64,000 nucleotides of DNA from Protopterus annectens (GCF_019279795.1 NC_056727.1:1204945356-1205009355), one strand, 5' to 3'. Shown: positions 1-10,590, counted from the stretch's first letter. Notes: generated by a model not told the origin, from the letters alone. Translations and numbers: made by a program.

Positions 1-299
1 CAGAGTCTCTTTAATTGATGGCAGGTGTGTACCCAAGAAAACTGAATGCTGTAATTAAATCAAAAGGTGCTTCAAAAGAGTATTAAGTTTAAGGGTGTGC
101 ACACTTATGCAACCAGCGTATTGTATGTTTATTTTTTATATGCTTTCCCCTAACATTTGTTTTTCAATTGAATTGCAAAAGTTGTAGGTCACATTAAAGG
201 TGGGAAAAGTTTTGAAATGATTTATTGTGGTCTCATTTTTTTACATCACAAAAACCTGGCATTTTAACAGGGGTGTGTACACTTTTTATATCCACTGTA
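1..299 (+). mobile_element. Tc1/mariner transposon, 3' end fragment
   Basis: This matches, from memory, the 3' non-coding end of widespread vertebrate Tc1-like transposons: a stretch with GGTGTGCACACTTATGCAAC at about 94-113, then a terminal inverted-repeat region ending ATATCCACTG at 297, followed by TA, the usual Tc1 target dinucleotide, at 298-299. The transposase gene would lie to the left, outside the window, so only the tail is visible. The element abuts DIRS sequence directly, so it appears to have inserted into, or to truncate, that older element. The family call rests on recognition of the terminal sequence and not on a protein. Confidence 0.8.
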
Positions 300-731
300 A
301 TCCCTTGTCTTGTGTGAAAAGATCCACCTGGTGAAATAACATGTGGTGACTGCCCCTGGCAAGATGAAAAAAGGGGAAACAGTGTTGTCTTGGCCAAAAG
401 GAAGTCGCCAACAAGATTTTGGGAATGTCCTGCATATCTTGTGCAGAACTCTTGGCAGCAGAGAAAGGGTAGGAAAGCATTTTCTTCCAAGGAAGAGACA
501 AGGCTTCCACTTTCCAAGTAAGATAACTTGGTACTCTCAAAACAGAATAAAGGCAATTGTCTGTTCAGAAGGGAGGTAGAAATGATCTGAGGAATAACCC
601 ACAGATTAACTATGTCCAGAAACCCATCTCTGCCTTCTGGACCTGTTCAGACTGCCACTAGATAGTGCACTGAAGGAATGTAAACCACCTGAAGAGTCAC
701 TTTACAGCAAGATCCCATGCCTGAAGAGTTT

Positions 732-789
732 AATCTGCAAAGGAGACAAGACTTCATACTAATCTGCAAAGGAGACAAGACTTCATACC
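732..789. repeat. 29-bp tandem duplication inside DIRS copy 1
   Basis: A 29-base unit containing AATCTGCAAAGGAGACAAGA occurs twice back to back (732-760 and 761-789) with one difference at its last base. It lies in the decayed RNase H region of the DIRS copy and looks like a replication-slippage duplication with no evident function. Confidence 0.85.
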
Positions 790-1480
790 CACCTGCTTGG
801 TGAAGTACCACATCACAATGGTGTACGTCTGTGATGACTCAGACAGCTGCGGGGTAAAAGGGGATGAAAAGCTTGCAGAGCCAGAAGCAAATCCCTCATC
901 TCATGTTGAAATGGACTGACCTCTGATAAGGACACACCTGGACTTTCAGAGGGCCACAAGAAGCACCCCATCCCAGATCAGAGGCATCCATGAACAGTTC
1001 CTGAGAAAGAATTGGAGCCTCAAAGGATAGTCTTGAGTTGAGAAAGAGTTGCTGAATTCACCACTGTAGCTCAAGTTAGAGACAATGGAGCAAAGGAACT
1101 GGGAACTCCAGAGGGTGGCAGGCTTGAAGCCACACTGATTTCAGGTACCATTGGAAATTCCTCATATGGAGCCTGGTGAGAGGATGCATGGGAATGGTGA
1201 AGGCCATAAACCCCAGAATCGTCAGAAATTCCCTGGCAGTGAGAGAGGACAGCATAAGAGACTGGAAAAAGGTTGTCAGACAAAACCCTAAGAGCAGGAA
1301 GAGAGGCCAACATGGGAATGATGTGAATCCTCCAACTGAGAAAAATATGATCCTGGGAGGTGTTGAGCACTGACTTCTTGAGACTGATCATGAGCCCCAA
1401 ACTTTGTAAAAGACAGCAGATGGTAAAGTGAAAATCTTCTGAAAAACTGCTTGGAAAAGGCACCTGAATAAGCAGGCAAT

Positions 1481-1822
1481 CTAGACAAGGGAATATCTGA
1501 TTCCATTATAGTCTGCAAAAGGCAATGATAGGAGTGATGTATTTGGGGAGTACCTCTGGGGCAAGTAGAAAGGCCAAAGGGAAAAGCAGAGAACTGATAG
1601 AGAGGAAGAAACTAAAATATACAATTTCTTGAATAGAGTGTGAATAGGGATATGAAAATAGGCATCCTTGAGGTCTAAAGAAACTAAGGAGGTCTGGGGG
1701 AGAAGAGGAACCAAAGGTGAAGAGACATCCTGAAAGAAGTGACCCTGAGAATGGTATTGAGGAGAAAGGGGTCCAGAACTGGTCTCAAAGTCAAAAATCA
1801 ACCAGCAAACACAATTCCTCAC
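1481..1822 (-). pseudogene. DIRS reverse transcriptase core, fragment
   Basis: The conceptual protein holds VSLDLKDAYFHIPIH, the first catalytic-aspartate block of DIRS/Ngaro reverse transcriptases (D in LDLKDAYFHI), followed by a hydrophobic segment and a possible FAD tripeptide near the end. The upstream frame (2,075-1,791) has the preceding region, including CLDLDTIQPAF where the family has the segment before this motif. Stops and frame changes separate the pieces, and no complete YxDD block can be read in frame. It is part of DIRS copy 1; the matching block in copy 2 reads VDQKDAHLPIPN, so the two copies have decayed independently. Confidence 0.75.
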
Positions 1823-3774
1823 TTCTGAAGAACCAAAAACATCCTGGAGTAAAAAATCTTTCCCATGTGGGTAGGAAAGCAGGCTGAATGGTGTCCAGAT
1901 CCAAACAGACTATAAAACCTCTAGGAAAAGATACAAATGGTCTGGAGGAGGTTGCAGAATGCTTAAAAGGGGGGGGGGGTTCCCATACAGTGAAATACCC
2001 CCGATGAATGACAGTACTCAGGAGTCTGAAGTGATCTGTTGCCAGTTTAGGGGAGAGAGGAAAGTGGATAGACAAGGGGACCTGGCTGAGGGGAAGAGGT
2101 GCTAAAATGTTAAGAGATAGGCTTTCCTGAAAGAAGGCTACTGAGATGTAATAGTCTGAGTAGACTTGGCATAGGAATAGCCTGGATCCCTTCTAACCTC
2201 TGGGAGGGTAATAAGTCTGCCTACAGATATACAATTTAGAAGGGGGATTCTTCTGGAATTTGGGTATGGGGAGACAAAAATGTGTTAGTTCCAACGCAGT
2301 CTTACCCTTATCTTGGAAGGACTTGAATAGGTTGGCTACAGCTGTCTCAAAAACATTTTTATTACCAAGGGCATCATCCAAAAATGTTTGGCTTTAATAT
2401 CGGGCATAGCCTGAAGACAAAGCCAAGATTAATGCCTCATCACAGAACCAAAGGCAGCAGCCCTGGAATGGCATCAGCCGCAAAAGGCATTTTATGGTGT
2501 GATTAGTGACCTGGGAAGTGGACCAAAACAGGGAAGGAACTGAAGGTTTTCCTTCAAAATCACAAAGATCAGACAAAACCTTAGCTACCTGAGAAAGGAC
2601 AATCAAGACATACCTGGTCACGTCAGTTTAGTAATTAATAGTCCAAAATGTCAACGTGGCAGCAATTTACACTTTTACCCAACCTTTTCATAGCTTTACT
2701 ACCCCTATCAGAAGGCAGCAGCTTAGAGGAATGCAAACATTTAGACTGAAACCACAGAATGGTCAGCAGGAGGACACAAAAATTTGCAGTCCCCAGGCAC
2801 CTTGTAAAATCTATCAGGTTTCTTAGGGGCCAAGGGAGCAGAGAGTCAGAAGCAGCAGAAGCAACAGAGAAGGTGTTCAAATGAGCTTCCAACAGAGGTA
2901 GAACTGTAGACTGCTTAGAAGACCCCATTTCTAGAAGCTCATAGCATCCCTTTGGATGTCAGAGATCTGGGAAAAATGCCAAGTATTTCATCATACGAGC
3001 AATAGTATCCCTAAAGAACAATTCTTCCAAAGAATAACATGGGCTCAAAGAATCTTCCTGTGAACTATAATCTAGACAAGAATATGACAGGAATTATTTA
3101 GGGATTTCTCCCCAGAATCTAAGTCCCCATCTGAGGAATCCAGTTCCTCTGTCCTCTTAACAGGCATGGAGGAGCAGGGACTGACACCCCTTGAGGAAGC
3201 TTCAGGTCCATCAAGGCATTGAAGAAGCCTCAAGTAAAATCCTGCAATTCATGTTGGGGATCTTTAGCAATAGGGGTAATGCGGGTCTGTCTTTGCTTTT
3301 TCTTAAGTGGAAAGCCTACCCTACAAAACAGTCAGTGGCTTGGTTCCTTGGTGGGATTCAATGATCATAGTAGGAATCTCTTCCTAGACCAAGATTTGAG
3401 GAACCCCCCCTCATGGTCATGGTTCCCCCTCAACATCCAGAGCAGATGTTTAACAAGTCTCCTTGGACATGCGATAACTGGGATCCATGACTACCTCAGA
3501 CAGACAGACAGGCAGGGTCATGTCAGAAGAATCTGATGCAAGTACCAGACAGAGATATCCAGTGGAGATTGGTCAGCAACCAAATCAAGCCTCGACTTCT
3601 TGGAAGACGGTGTTTCGACAGGATGGGGGGATTCCAGCATAGCACCCAGAGCCAACAACTGAAGATGTTGACACCTACCTGAAGATGGATTGGAAACCAG
3701 CATAGAAGGGTATTCGGACTAACATTCAATAATGATGTTTGGGCTGGCAGCAAAGAAGTTTGTCTGTACTTCAC

Positions 3775-3985
3775 CTTTATGTCCTACACAGGGAGCATAC
3801 ATGTGACATAAAGCACCTATAAGATCTAAAGGCTTTGGTATACTGGCTGGATGTTGGGCTATCCTTGGCAGGAGATCCCTTAAGTGAAGAATACTGAAAC
3901 AGTAATATGGAAGGACATCTGTGGTTACAGAGAAATTTTGCCCTTTCCTGGACTTTCTTGTACAACAATCCAATTGGTCTCAAAT
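3775..3985 (-). repeat. 5' inverted-repeat end of DIRS copy 1
   Basis: The stretch around AAGGCTTTGGTATACTGGCT (3,828-3,847) and the following GATGTTGGGCTATCCTTGGC closely match the left terminal repeat of DIRS copy 2 at 15,536-15,580. This marks the 5' end of copy 1 on the minus strand. The partner repeat at its 3' end is not in the window. Confidence 0.65.
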
Positions 3986-4079
3986 GAAAAAAAAAACTAA
4001 AAAACTTCCCCTGAATTAAGTAAAGTTGATGTTGTGAAAATTTTAATTGTGAGGAAATTCAGAAGTATTCTCCCTGCTG

Positions 4080-4690
4080 AGGATATTTAATTTTGAGTAG
4101 TAAATAAAAATGTGAGTCAACCAACACGGTATTCAAGAAAAAAACACAAAAGCAAAATGAAAAACTTATGGTTAGCACTTTTGCAGGGTTGCCGCTTCAT
4201 CAGACCATTTGAAACAGAAAAAGATGCATTTAGTTTAAAACAAGAACTAACCAATCTATACTTAATAAAACCAATTAAAACCAACCAATAATAAATCACC
4301 ACTCCCAGTGGTTTATGTGCCTGCAGGGAATTGATCCATTTTAATTCACACATTTCCACCTAGTTATTAAAACCCCCCCTTCTAATACTGGGTTGTAGTA
4401 GCAGCAGCATGTGGCCAAGTAAACCAAGTTTACAGCTACATGCAGGAGTGGCAACCTAGGGGGAAAAAACAAGCCCATAAACCAGATGAATGAAACAAAT
4501 ATCAAGAGAAATGGAAGGACAAGCCTTGCAATTATGGCAAGAAAATGTACCTTTCTTGCCAGATGCTGATAATCCTAGGTGTCTTGGTCCATAGCATAGA
4601 AGTCTTTTAATAGACATTATTCCTAACCTGTTGAAACATAGGTGCCCAGTAGAAAGGTAGCTGGAATAAAGAAGCTGAAGCACGACAAAG
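4080..4690 (-). mobile_element. PLE family A, inverted 3' fragment
   Basis: On the minus strand this carries the part of a PLE just before and inside its endonuclease: SIKRLLCYGPRHLG and a cysteine pair CHNCKAC (4,683-4,456), then EMCELKWINSLQAHK (4,357 downwards), the end of a GIY-YIG domain, whose usual wording is close to ENRWILRLQAHK. Part of the domain core is missing between them. The fragment ends with hammerhead-like motif 1 and is the inverted partner of 8,912-9,665. No intact protein remains. Confidence 0.75.
4165..4211 (-). ncRNA. Hammerhead-ribozyme-like motif 1 (PLE family A end)
   Basis: On the minus strand: CAAATGGT (4,211-4,204), then the core CTGATGA (4,203-4,197), a short stem, AAAA where the core expects GAAA, the palindrome-like AGTGCT, A, then ACCAT. 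ACCAT pairs with ATGGT, giving at least five base pairs of stem I. The G12-to-A change in the GAAA box would probably impair cleavage. Hammerhead motifs are known in PLEs; assignment here is by core pattern and folding by eye. Confidence 0.6.
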
Positions 4691-5676
4691 TAAAATCTTT
4701 AATACAAAATGGTGAGCACTTTCGCAATGGTAACCATTGCTTCATCAGACAGTTCATTCAAACAGCAACAACACTTAAATACTTAAATTCATAAGAACAA
4801 CCAATCCTACCAAAGTTAATTCAGCACTCAGCAATCAATTAATTACTATGGTTACGTTTTGCCCTTGGTTAATTGCTAAAGTCAGAAAATTTCTAAAAAC
4901 CACATACACAAAGTGTAAAGGCAAGGACATGTACATATGCTCATGTTCCCCATTTAGTAACTACTTATGTGCATAGATATAAACATAAGAATATATATAA
5001 AAGTATAAGCAGTACACACTCAATAGCTTAATGAATACATATATTCTGCCTAATAAATGCGCACGTTGTCCACCTAGTAAATGCATATACTTTAATACAT
5101 ACATTTCAACAAATGCTTGTCTTTAATGATATCTATGCTAAAAGCATCTTAAGAAATGCTGTTATATTGACCCAAAGCGCTGCATGTGTTTATGTAGTCT
5201 TCTCATGTTAAAACGACATTTACTTAAATGGTATTTTTGTTTTATTTTAACCTTCTAGATTTTAACACTGACTTCAGTGGAACACTATCGTTCAAACCCA
5301 AACCTCTATGTGCTCCTAACCGCAAAATCCATTTTGCTTCCATATTTTCAGTAGTATTGACCATGTCCCCCATCCTGTTACTGACATTCTGGATGTGTAA
5401 ATCCTGAAACAAAAATATATGGTCATCCCCCTTGTCCAATGTATGCTTAGCCAAAGCACTATGCCATTGCCCTTTTCTAGTGCAATAAAGGGCGGAGCAT
5501 TGGGTACAGTCTGAAGATATGACCAGTGCATTCAGGGAGGAAGAGGAAATAACGAATCAACAGCCAGGAGGGAGCGTCCTTTCACCAAAAGAGGTACATT
5601 CCCTTTACTCTACACCGATGGAAGTGCCATCGCCTTTGGCAACTAATGATAAGGCAACAACTGTCTAACTACAGCA
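4690..5676 (-). mobile_element. PLE family B, inverted 5'-less copy (left palindrome arm)
   Basis: Reading the minus strand, this arm holds HTLDKGDDHIFLFQDLHI and MEAKWILRLGAHRGLGLND (5,454-5,242), the C-terminal half of a GIY-YIG endonuclease with its ENRWILRLQAH-like block, followed by a long 3' tail and hammerhead-like motif 2. The same sequence runs in the opposite direction at 7,868-8,912, with nearly identical protein wording. The outer part (5,500-5,676) also matches 7,868-8,030 inverted. No reverse transcriptase is present in this arm. Confidence 0.8.
4706..4755 (-). ncRNA. Hammerhead-ribozyme-like motif 2 (PLE family B end)
   Basis: Minus strand: CTGATGA (4,748-4,742), a bulged A, a perfect hairpin GCAATGG-TTA-CCATTGC (4,740-4,724), GAA, AGTGCT, C, ACC. 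All conserved core bases (CUGAUGA, GAA, and the A-U pair closing stem III before a non-G residue) are present. Stem I is short: about two pairs by eye. The tiny, near-palindromic stem III suggests the minimal type that is thought to work best as a dimer. Confidence 0.65.
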
Positions 5677-6383
5677 GCGGTAAGAAGGAAGATTAATATG
5701 GAAGGAAGAACGACAACAAGTTTTTCCTATTCTACCCCTACCGTTTCGAACAGGGAGGAGAAAATCTGTAGAACAATACACTTACAGGGGCCAGAAACGG
5801 AAAGTGGCACCAGGTCAGTTACAAGCTCACACTTTGAAGAAAAAGTGGCGGGTATGGGCAAGAGAGTTAATATGGAATATTTCCAAATATGAACTGTCAG
5901 CTGAGACTTCTTTATTAAACAGAGGTTTAAATTTTATACCTTTGACTAAAATGGACATTAGTGAATTTTTGTTATGCCTACGTATGTTTATTAGAAATGT
6001 AACATTGAATCAACAATTTGGAATTGGCAGTGAGGCAAGGGATGTTCAGTTTAAGAAAAACAGTCTGTCTCTACCAATATTGCCACATAATATAGAAACC
6101 TTCTTAAAAGCGTGTGGAAATGCCATTTATAGCACAGGAAACAATAGTTTTTTTAGAAGGAAAGTATAACTTGACAGAGTGAGCACAAAGCATTGTGTGA
6201 CTTGCAGACTAATGATAGCATAGTTATAAGACCCACTGACAAAGGGTGGACCAGTGGTGATCTTGAATGCTGACTTTAATAGTACAGCTATGCAAGAAAT
6301 GTTATTGGATCCAAATGTATATGGTAAAGTACCAACAATTGTTTGAAATGAGTGAATAGATTGCTTGTACTTTATATGAATGC

Positions 6384-6999
6384 ATGTATATGGAACTATT
6401 GAGCAAAGATCTTATTAATTATTTCAGTGTTGAAAATCCACTCGTACCTCAAATCCATGGCCTCCTCAAGACACACAAAGACCCATATTACCTGAAATTT
6501 AGACCTATAGTGGCAGGGTGGCTAACAGAACCCACTTCTATATATCTGGATAAGGAATTGAAGACGGCACTTAATGAATATGTATGTCTTGAAAGACTCA
6601 ACAGTTTTTAGTGCACCTCTATGGGGCAGTGAAGCAAATGGGAACAGCAGATATGGGGATGCTGGCCACATTAGATGTAGTGTCTTTATTTACAAGTATA
6701 CCCAATGACCATGGGATAAGCTTGGTGAAATCAGTATTGACAAGACAGGGAAAGTTTTCTAATACAAAGACTTTCTCTGTATGTTACTATTATCTGTACT
6801 AGAGCACAACATATTTATGTTCAATGGCACATGCTGCAAGCAGTTGTCAGGGGTTACCATGGGCACAAGTTGTGCCAACACATATGCAAACCTGGTTATG
6901 GTTAACTGGGAATATGAACATCTACTAGGTAAGCCCCAAATAGCCTTTTATAGGCGTTTCATAGATTATCTTTTTTATTTTTTGGAAAGGAGATGGTGA
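6384..6999 (+). pseudogene. PLE reverse transcriptase blocks, frameshifted
   Basis: Recognisable blocks in order: QIHGLLKTHKDPYYLKFRP and SIYLDKELK (6,384-6,611), TLDVVSLFTSIPNDHG with the first catalytic aspartate (6,611-6,802), then CCKQLSGVTMGTSCANTYAN and FYRRFIDYLFYF (6,781-6,999). The PLE polymerase box is normally RFVDD or a close variant; here it reads RFIDY, so the second aspartate is lost. At least two frame changes and a stop lie between the blocks. Together with the intact-looking order this identifies a decayed PLE polymerase. Confidence 0.8.
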
Positions 7000-7256
7000 A
7001 CAATTTAAATCCTTGTATGCATACCTGAACATTAGCATTGACTTTTTAAAGTTCACGATGAATTGTTCTGCGATGAGTTTAGACTTCCTGTACATTACCA
7101 TATACAGAGAAAATGACCAATGGTTTATGAAATTGCATAGGAAACAATGTTAGACCATCTTTTCTACACAGAAACAGTATGCATAACCCTAGGATTTTTC
7201 CTAACATAATCAGAGGCCAGGCAATGAAAACATCTCGCCTATGTTGTTAAGAGGAA

Positions 7257-7778
7257 GTGTATAGAAATGAGTTAACTAAGCTAAGAACAGGTTTCATTAA
7301 TAGGGGATATAGTGAACAAGAAATTGACAAGGCTTACCATAATGTACACACAAAAAAAAAAAGTAAAGCTAAGCCCTACTACTCTGATAGAGTAGGTAGT
7401 GACAGGTTAGGCACTAGGAATAGTGTACTACCATACATTTCGATGGTCTTACCATATACAAGGGATGTGAAAAGGTTTGAAACCATCATACAACAAAATT
7501 GGCATATGTTAGTAGATGAGGATGCCACCAACATAGTGGGTGGACAACCACATTTTGCATTTAGAAATAAAAATATGAAACGGCAGCTTTGCTATCCAAG
7601 AACACCTGTTCTGATGGATAACACAGTGAATGGTACCCATAGATGTGGAAAATGTACACAGTGCATTTATATAGATGAATCAAGGTTTTTTAAGCACCCT
7701 GAAACAGGGTGTCTATGGGAGCTAAGGAATTCTGCTGATTGTAATACTAAGAATGTAGTGCATGTACCTCATGCTTAG
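7257..7778 (+). pseudogene. PLE linker and cysteine-rich region before the endonuclease
   Basis: A 173-codon open stretch with FINRGYSEQEIDKAYHNV, then NIVGGQPHFAFRNKNMKRQL and finally RCGKCTQCIYIDES...SADCNTKNVVHV. The CxxC-x-x-C cluster followed by DCNTKNVVHV corresponds to the zinc-finger-like module and first strand of the GIY-YIG fold; the family wording at the end is near DCRSKNLVYLAQC. The frame stops just after, where an inverted leader fragment has been inserted. It continues the polymerase remnants upstream. Confidence 0.75.
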
Positions 7779-8017
7779 GGAACGGATAAGGGATAGTCTT
7801 TACTGCACTTAGCCAAAGCACTATGCAAGTGCCCTTTTCAAGTATACATTGGACAAGGGGCAAGACGGCTGTAGTTAGAGAGACAGTTGTTGCCTTATTA
7901 GTTGCCAAAGGAGATGGCACTTCCATCGGTGTAGAGTAAAGGGAATGTACCTCTTTTGATGAAAGGTCGCTCCCTCCTGGCTGTTGATTCGTTATTTCCT
8001 CTTCCTCCCCGAATGCA

Positions 8018-8302
8018 TTGGTCATATCTTCAGACTGTACCCAATGCTCTGCCCTTTATTGCACTAGAAATGGGCAATGGCATAGTGCTTTGGCTAAGCA
8101 TACATTGGACAAGGGGGATGACCATATATTTTTGGTTCAGGTTTTACACATCCAGAATGTCAGTAACAGGATGGGGGACATGGTCAATACTACCGAAAAT
8201 ATGGAAGCAAAACGGATTTTGCGGTTAGGAGCACATAGAGGTTTGGGTTTGAACGATAGTGTTCCACTGAAGTCAGTGTTAAAATCTAGAAGGTTAAAAT
8301 AA
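8018..8302 (+). pseudogene. PLE GIY-YIG endonuclease, C-terminal half
   Basis: The 94-codon stretch includes HTLDKGDDHIFLVQVLHI, then TENMEAKRILRLGAHRGLG. The E of MEAK and the RILRLGAH wording match the end of PLE GIY-YIG domains, which carry a catalytic glutamate there. The left arm has the same peptide reading MEAKWILRLGAH, so W changed to R here. The first half of the domain, including the YVG motif, is not in this frame. Confidence 0.75.
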
Positions 8303-8819
8303 AACAAAAATACCATTTAAGTAAATGTCATTTTAACATGAGAAGACTACATAAACACATGCAGGGCTTTGGGTCAATATGACAGCATTTCTTAAGCTGC
8401 TTTTAGCATAGAGATCATTAAAGACAAGCATTTGTTGAAATGTATGTATTAAAGTATATGCATTTACTAGGTGGACAACATGCGCATTTATTAGGCAGAA
8501 TATATGTATTCATTAAGCTATTGAGTGTGTACTGCTTATACTTTTATATATATTTTTATGTTTATATCTATGCACATAAGTAGTTACTAATTGGTGAACA
8601 TGAGCATATGTATTTATTGACTTATGTATTTTATATTTATCCACATGTCCTTGCCCTTACACTCTGTGTACGTGGTTTTTAGAAATTTTCTGACTTTAGC
8701 AATTAACCAAAGGCAAAACGTAACCATAGTAATTGATTGCTGAGTGCTGAATTAACTGAGTGGTAGGATTGGTTGTTTTTATAATGAATTTAAGTATTTA
8801 AGTGTTGCTGTTTGAATGA

Positions 8820-8866
8820 ACCGTCTGATGAAGCAATGGTTACCACTGCGAAAGCACTCACCATTT
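8820..8866 (+). ncRNA. Hammerhead-ribozyme-like motif 3 (PLE family B end)
   Basis: Plus strand: CTGATGA (8,825-8,831), bulged A, hairpin GCAATGG-TTA-CCACTGC (8,833-8,849, one mismatch), GAA (8,850-8,852), AGCACT, C, ACC. It is the inverted twin of motif 2, with one stem II mismatch. The core is intact; stem I has only about two clear pairs. Confidence 0.6.
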
Positions 8867-8911
8867 TGTATTAAAGATGAACTTAATTTGTCCTGGTTCA
8901 GCTTCTTTATT

Positions 8912-9665
8912 CCAGCTACCTTCCTACTGGGCACCTGTGTTTCAACATTCAACATTTGGACTGGTTTGGATTTAATTATTCCTAAAGGTAAAAAAGGGCA
9001 GTGCCTCAACTAACTATCCTATCTTACAATCAGCTAGTAAAATAGGCCAATTTTTTTCTGATATTACATTCATCCGGTTTCTGGGCATGTTTTTTCCCCT
9101 AGGTTTACAGCTACATGCAGGAGCAGCAACATGGTTTACTTGGCCACATGCTGCAACTGCAACAGTTTTTATGTTGGCAAAACTACTCGCCAGTTTAGGG
9201 ACTGCATACTTGAACATTTGGGTAACATTCGTAATTATACATCAACAAATGCTCTAGTTAATCATGCTGCATCCTTTCCAGGACATAACATATTTAGTTT
9301 TAGAGTTTTACAGTTACTACAACCCAGTATTAGAAGGGGGGATTTTAATAACCATGTGGAAATGTGTAAATTAAAATGGATCATTTCCATGCAGGCACAA
9401 AAAACTGGGGTTGAATTTTGGAATTCCACTCAAACCTGCCTTGGTAATGAAGTGGTGATTATTATTGGTTGGTTTTAATTTGTTTTATTAATAAGTATGG
9501 ATGATTGGTTAGTTCTTGATTTAAATTAAATGCATCTTTTTCTGTTTCAAATGGTCTGATGAAGCGGCAACCCCAAGAAAGCGCTAACCATTTGTTTAAA
9601 TATATTTTTCATTATTTTGCTTTTGTGCTTTTTTTTTCTTGAATACCATGTTGGTTGACTCACAT
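8912..9665 (+). mobile_element. PLE family A, 3' fragment with GIY-YIG endonuclease
   Basis: The open stretch at 9,131-9,478 reads VYLATCCNCNSFYVGKTTRQ, then FRDCILEHLGNI, TNALVNHAASF and EMCKLKWIISMQAQKTG. This is a nearly whole GIY-YIG nuclease: VYL and YVG blocks, an arginine helix and a glutamate near the end. A matching fragment lies inverted at 4,080-4,690. The upstream polymerase is absent. The element ends with hammerhead-like motif 4 near 9,594, followed by about 70 bases shared with the other arm. Confidence 0.8.
9548..9594 (+). ncRNA. Hammerhead-ribozyme-like motif 4 (PLE family A end)
   Basis: CAAATGGT (9,548-9,555), CTGATGA (9,556-9,562), a weak stem II loop, GAA (9,577-9,579), AGCGCT (a perfect palindrome, 9,580-9,585), A (9,586), then ACCATTTG (9,587-9,594). 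The two outer octamers are exact reverse complements, forming an eight-pair stem I. All core positions fit, with cleavage expected after A9,586. Stem II is the weak part, perhaps two G-C pairs. This is the best stem I of the five motifs. Confidence 0.7.
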
Positions 9666-10174
9666 TTTTATTTACTTTTCATTTTGGGCTGCGATTCACC
9701 TTTGGCAGTCAGCTTGCTTATATTTTTACTTTTGATATTTAATTTTGATTTACTTTACATTTCATGGAAAAGCATTCTGAGCAAGTTTTCTGAATTCTTT
9801 TCAAGGCAGCCAGTTCTAACACAAGTTTAATGGATATTGCTCATCTTTATTATACCAAATATTTTATTGTCATAAGTATATTTTATGAGGTTTTGGTTGT
9901 CAACATTACTGCAATGCCTTAGGGGAAAGATTTTTGATAGTTCTATACATCAAAAAGAGAGCACCCATTTTGTTGCAGCCTTAGGAGAAAATGACTTCTA
10001 ACTTCACTGTAGTAGGGCCACTTGGTTTTCTCATTCACAAGCTTGTATAACAGAAATAAATATCCCTTAATCCTAGCTCACAGTTGATAGTGAGGCTTCA
10101 CATGAAAATTTACAAAGAGTTATAAACATTTTGTTTACAAATGAGTTTGTACTTTTTAATATAACACCAGATGT
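9666..10174. other. Spacer between PLE cluster and DIRS copy 2
   Basis: About 500 AT-rich bases. I see no convincing coding sequence, repeat end or RNA gene. The arms of the PLE inverted repeat stop at about 9,665 and the DIRS terminal repeat starts at about 10,175. Confidence 0.5.
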
Positions 10175-10325
10175 CCTCCTTTTCACTGTTGCAATATTCA
10201 TCACCTCTGGTACCTCCTGCAAAGGAGAGCCCATCGTCCAGCCTGTATACCAAAGCCTTTATTACCTAGGAGCACTAGGCAGACATATGCTCCCAGTGCA
10301 AGTGTGGGGTGTAAAGGCGATGTAC
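10175..10325 (-). repeat. DIRS copy 2, 3' inverted terminal repeat
   Basis: The plus-strand text CCAGCCTGTATACCAAAGCC (10,236-10,255) plus ACATATGCTCCCAGTGCAAG downstream is the reverse complement, with mismatches, of 15,490-15,560. Its outer part, TTGCAATATTCATCACCTCT (10,189-10,208), matches the complement of 15,585-15,605. Confidence 0.75.
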
Positions 10326-10534
10326 ACACAATCCAGAAATTAAGTACCCCAGGAGAACCAGGACCCCCAGTGGAAATGGGAATGTGTACATCTCGAAATA
10401 GGAAGGCAAGAACAACCTCTTGACCAGAAAGAAAATGCCACCCATGGTAAGAGGAAAGGAAAAGATGGTTGGAGGGAGGGAGTGAATACTGCAACAGTGA
10501 AAATACGGACAGCTAATGTTATGGTAAGATTTTA

Positions 10535-10590
10535 CACAATTATATTATGCCCTTCCATATCACTGTTGCAGTATTCATCACCTCTGGCAA
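10535..10590 (-). repeat. DIRS copy 2, candidate internal complementary region
   Basis: CACTGTTGCAGTATTCATCA (10,561-10,580) with the following CCTCTGG repeats the outer edge of the 3' terminal repeat at 10,184-10,212. DIRS elements carry such an internal copy of their extreme ends just inside the 3' repeat, so both position and content fit. The copy is short. Confidence 0.55.

Larger units (their letters stand above)
300..3985 (-). mobile_element. DIRS-type retrotransposon (copy 1), decayed and 3' truncated
   Basis: DIRS elements are retrotransposons that integrate with a tyrosine recombinase and not a DDE integrase. Reading the minus strand from about 3,985 downwards there is an inverted-repeat end, a gag-like zone (2,635-2,930), a reverse transcriptase core (about 2,075-1,480), a zone resembling the RNase H region (about 1,460-600), and a part resembling the link to the recombinase (540-290). 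The order and wording of the peptides match copy 2 at 10,175-15,640, which has the same orientation. The recombinase itself is missing because the element stops at the Tc1 end. Frames change repeatedly, so no intact protein remains. I infer an old, inactive copy. Confidence 0.75.
5677..8912 (+). mobile_element. PLE family B, long broken copy (right half of palindrome)
   Basis: A PLE pairs a telomerase-related reverse transcriptase with a C-terminal GIY-YIG endonuclease. In order on the plus strand: an N-terminal region (5,804-6,169, with LLNRGLNFIPLTKMDISEF), reverse transcriptase blocks (6,384-6,999), a linker with cysteines (7,257-7,778), endonuclease (8,018-8,302) and a 3' tail with hammerhead-like motif 3. 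Four or more frame breaks separate these. Between 7,790 and 8,030 sequence from the element's leader has been inserted backwards, so the endonuclease is also interrupted. The copy cannot be active. Confidence 0.8.
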
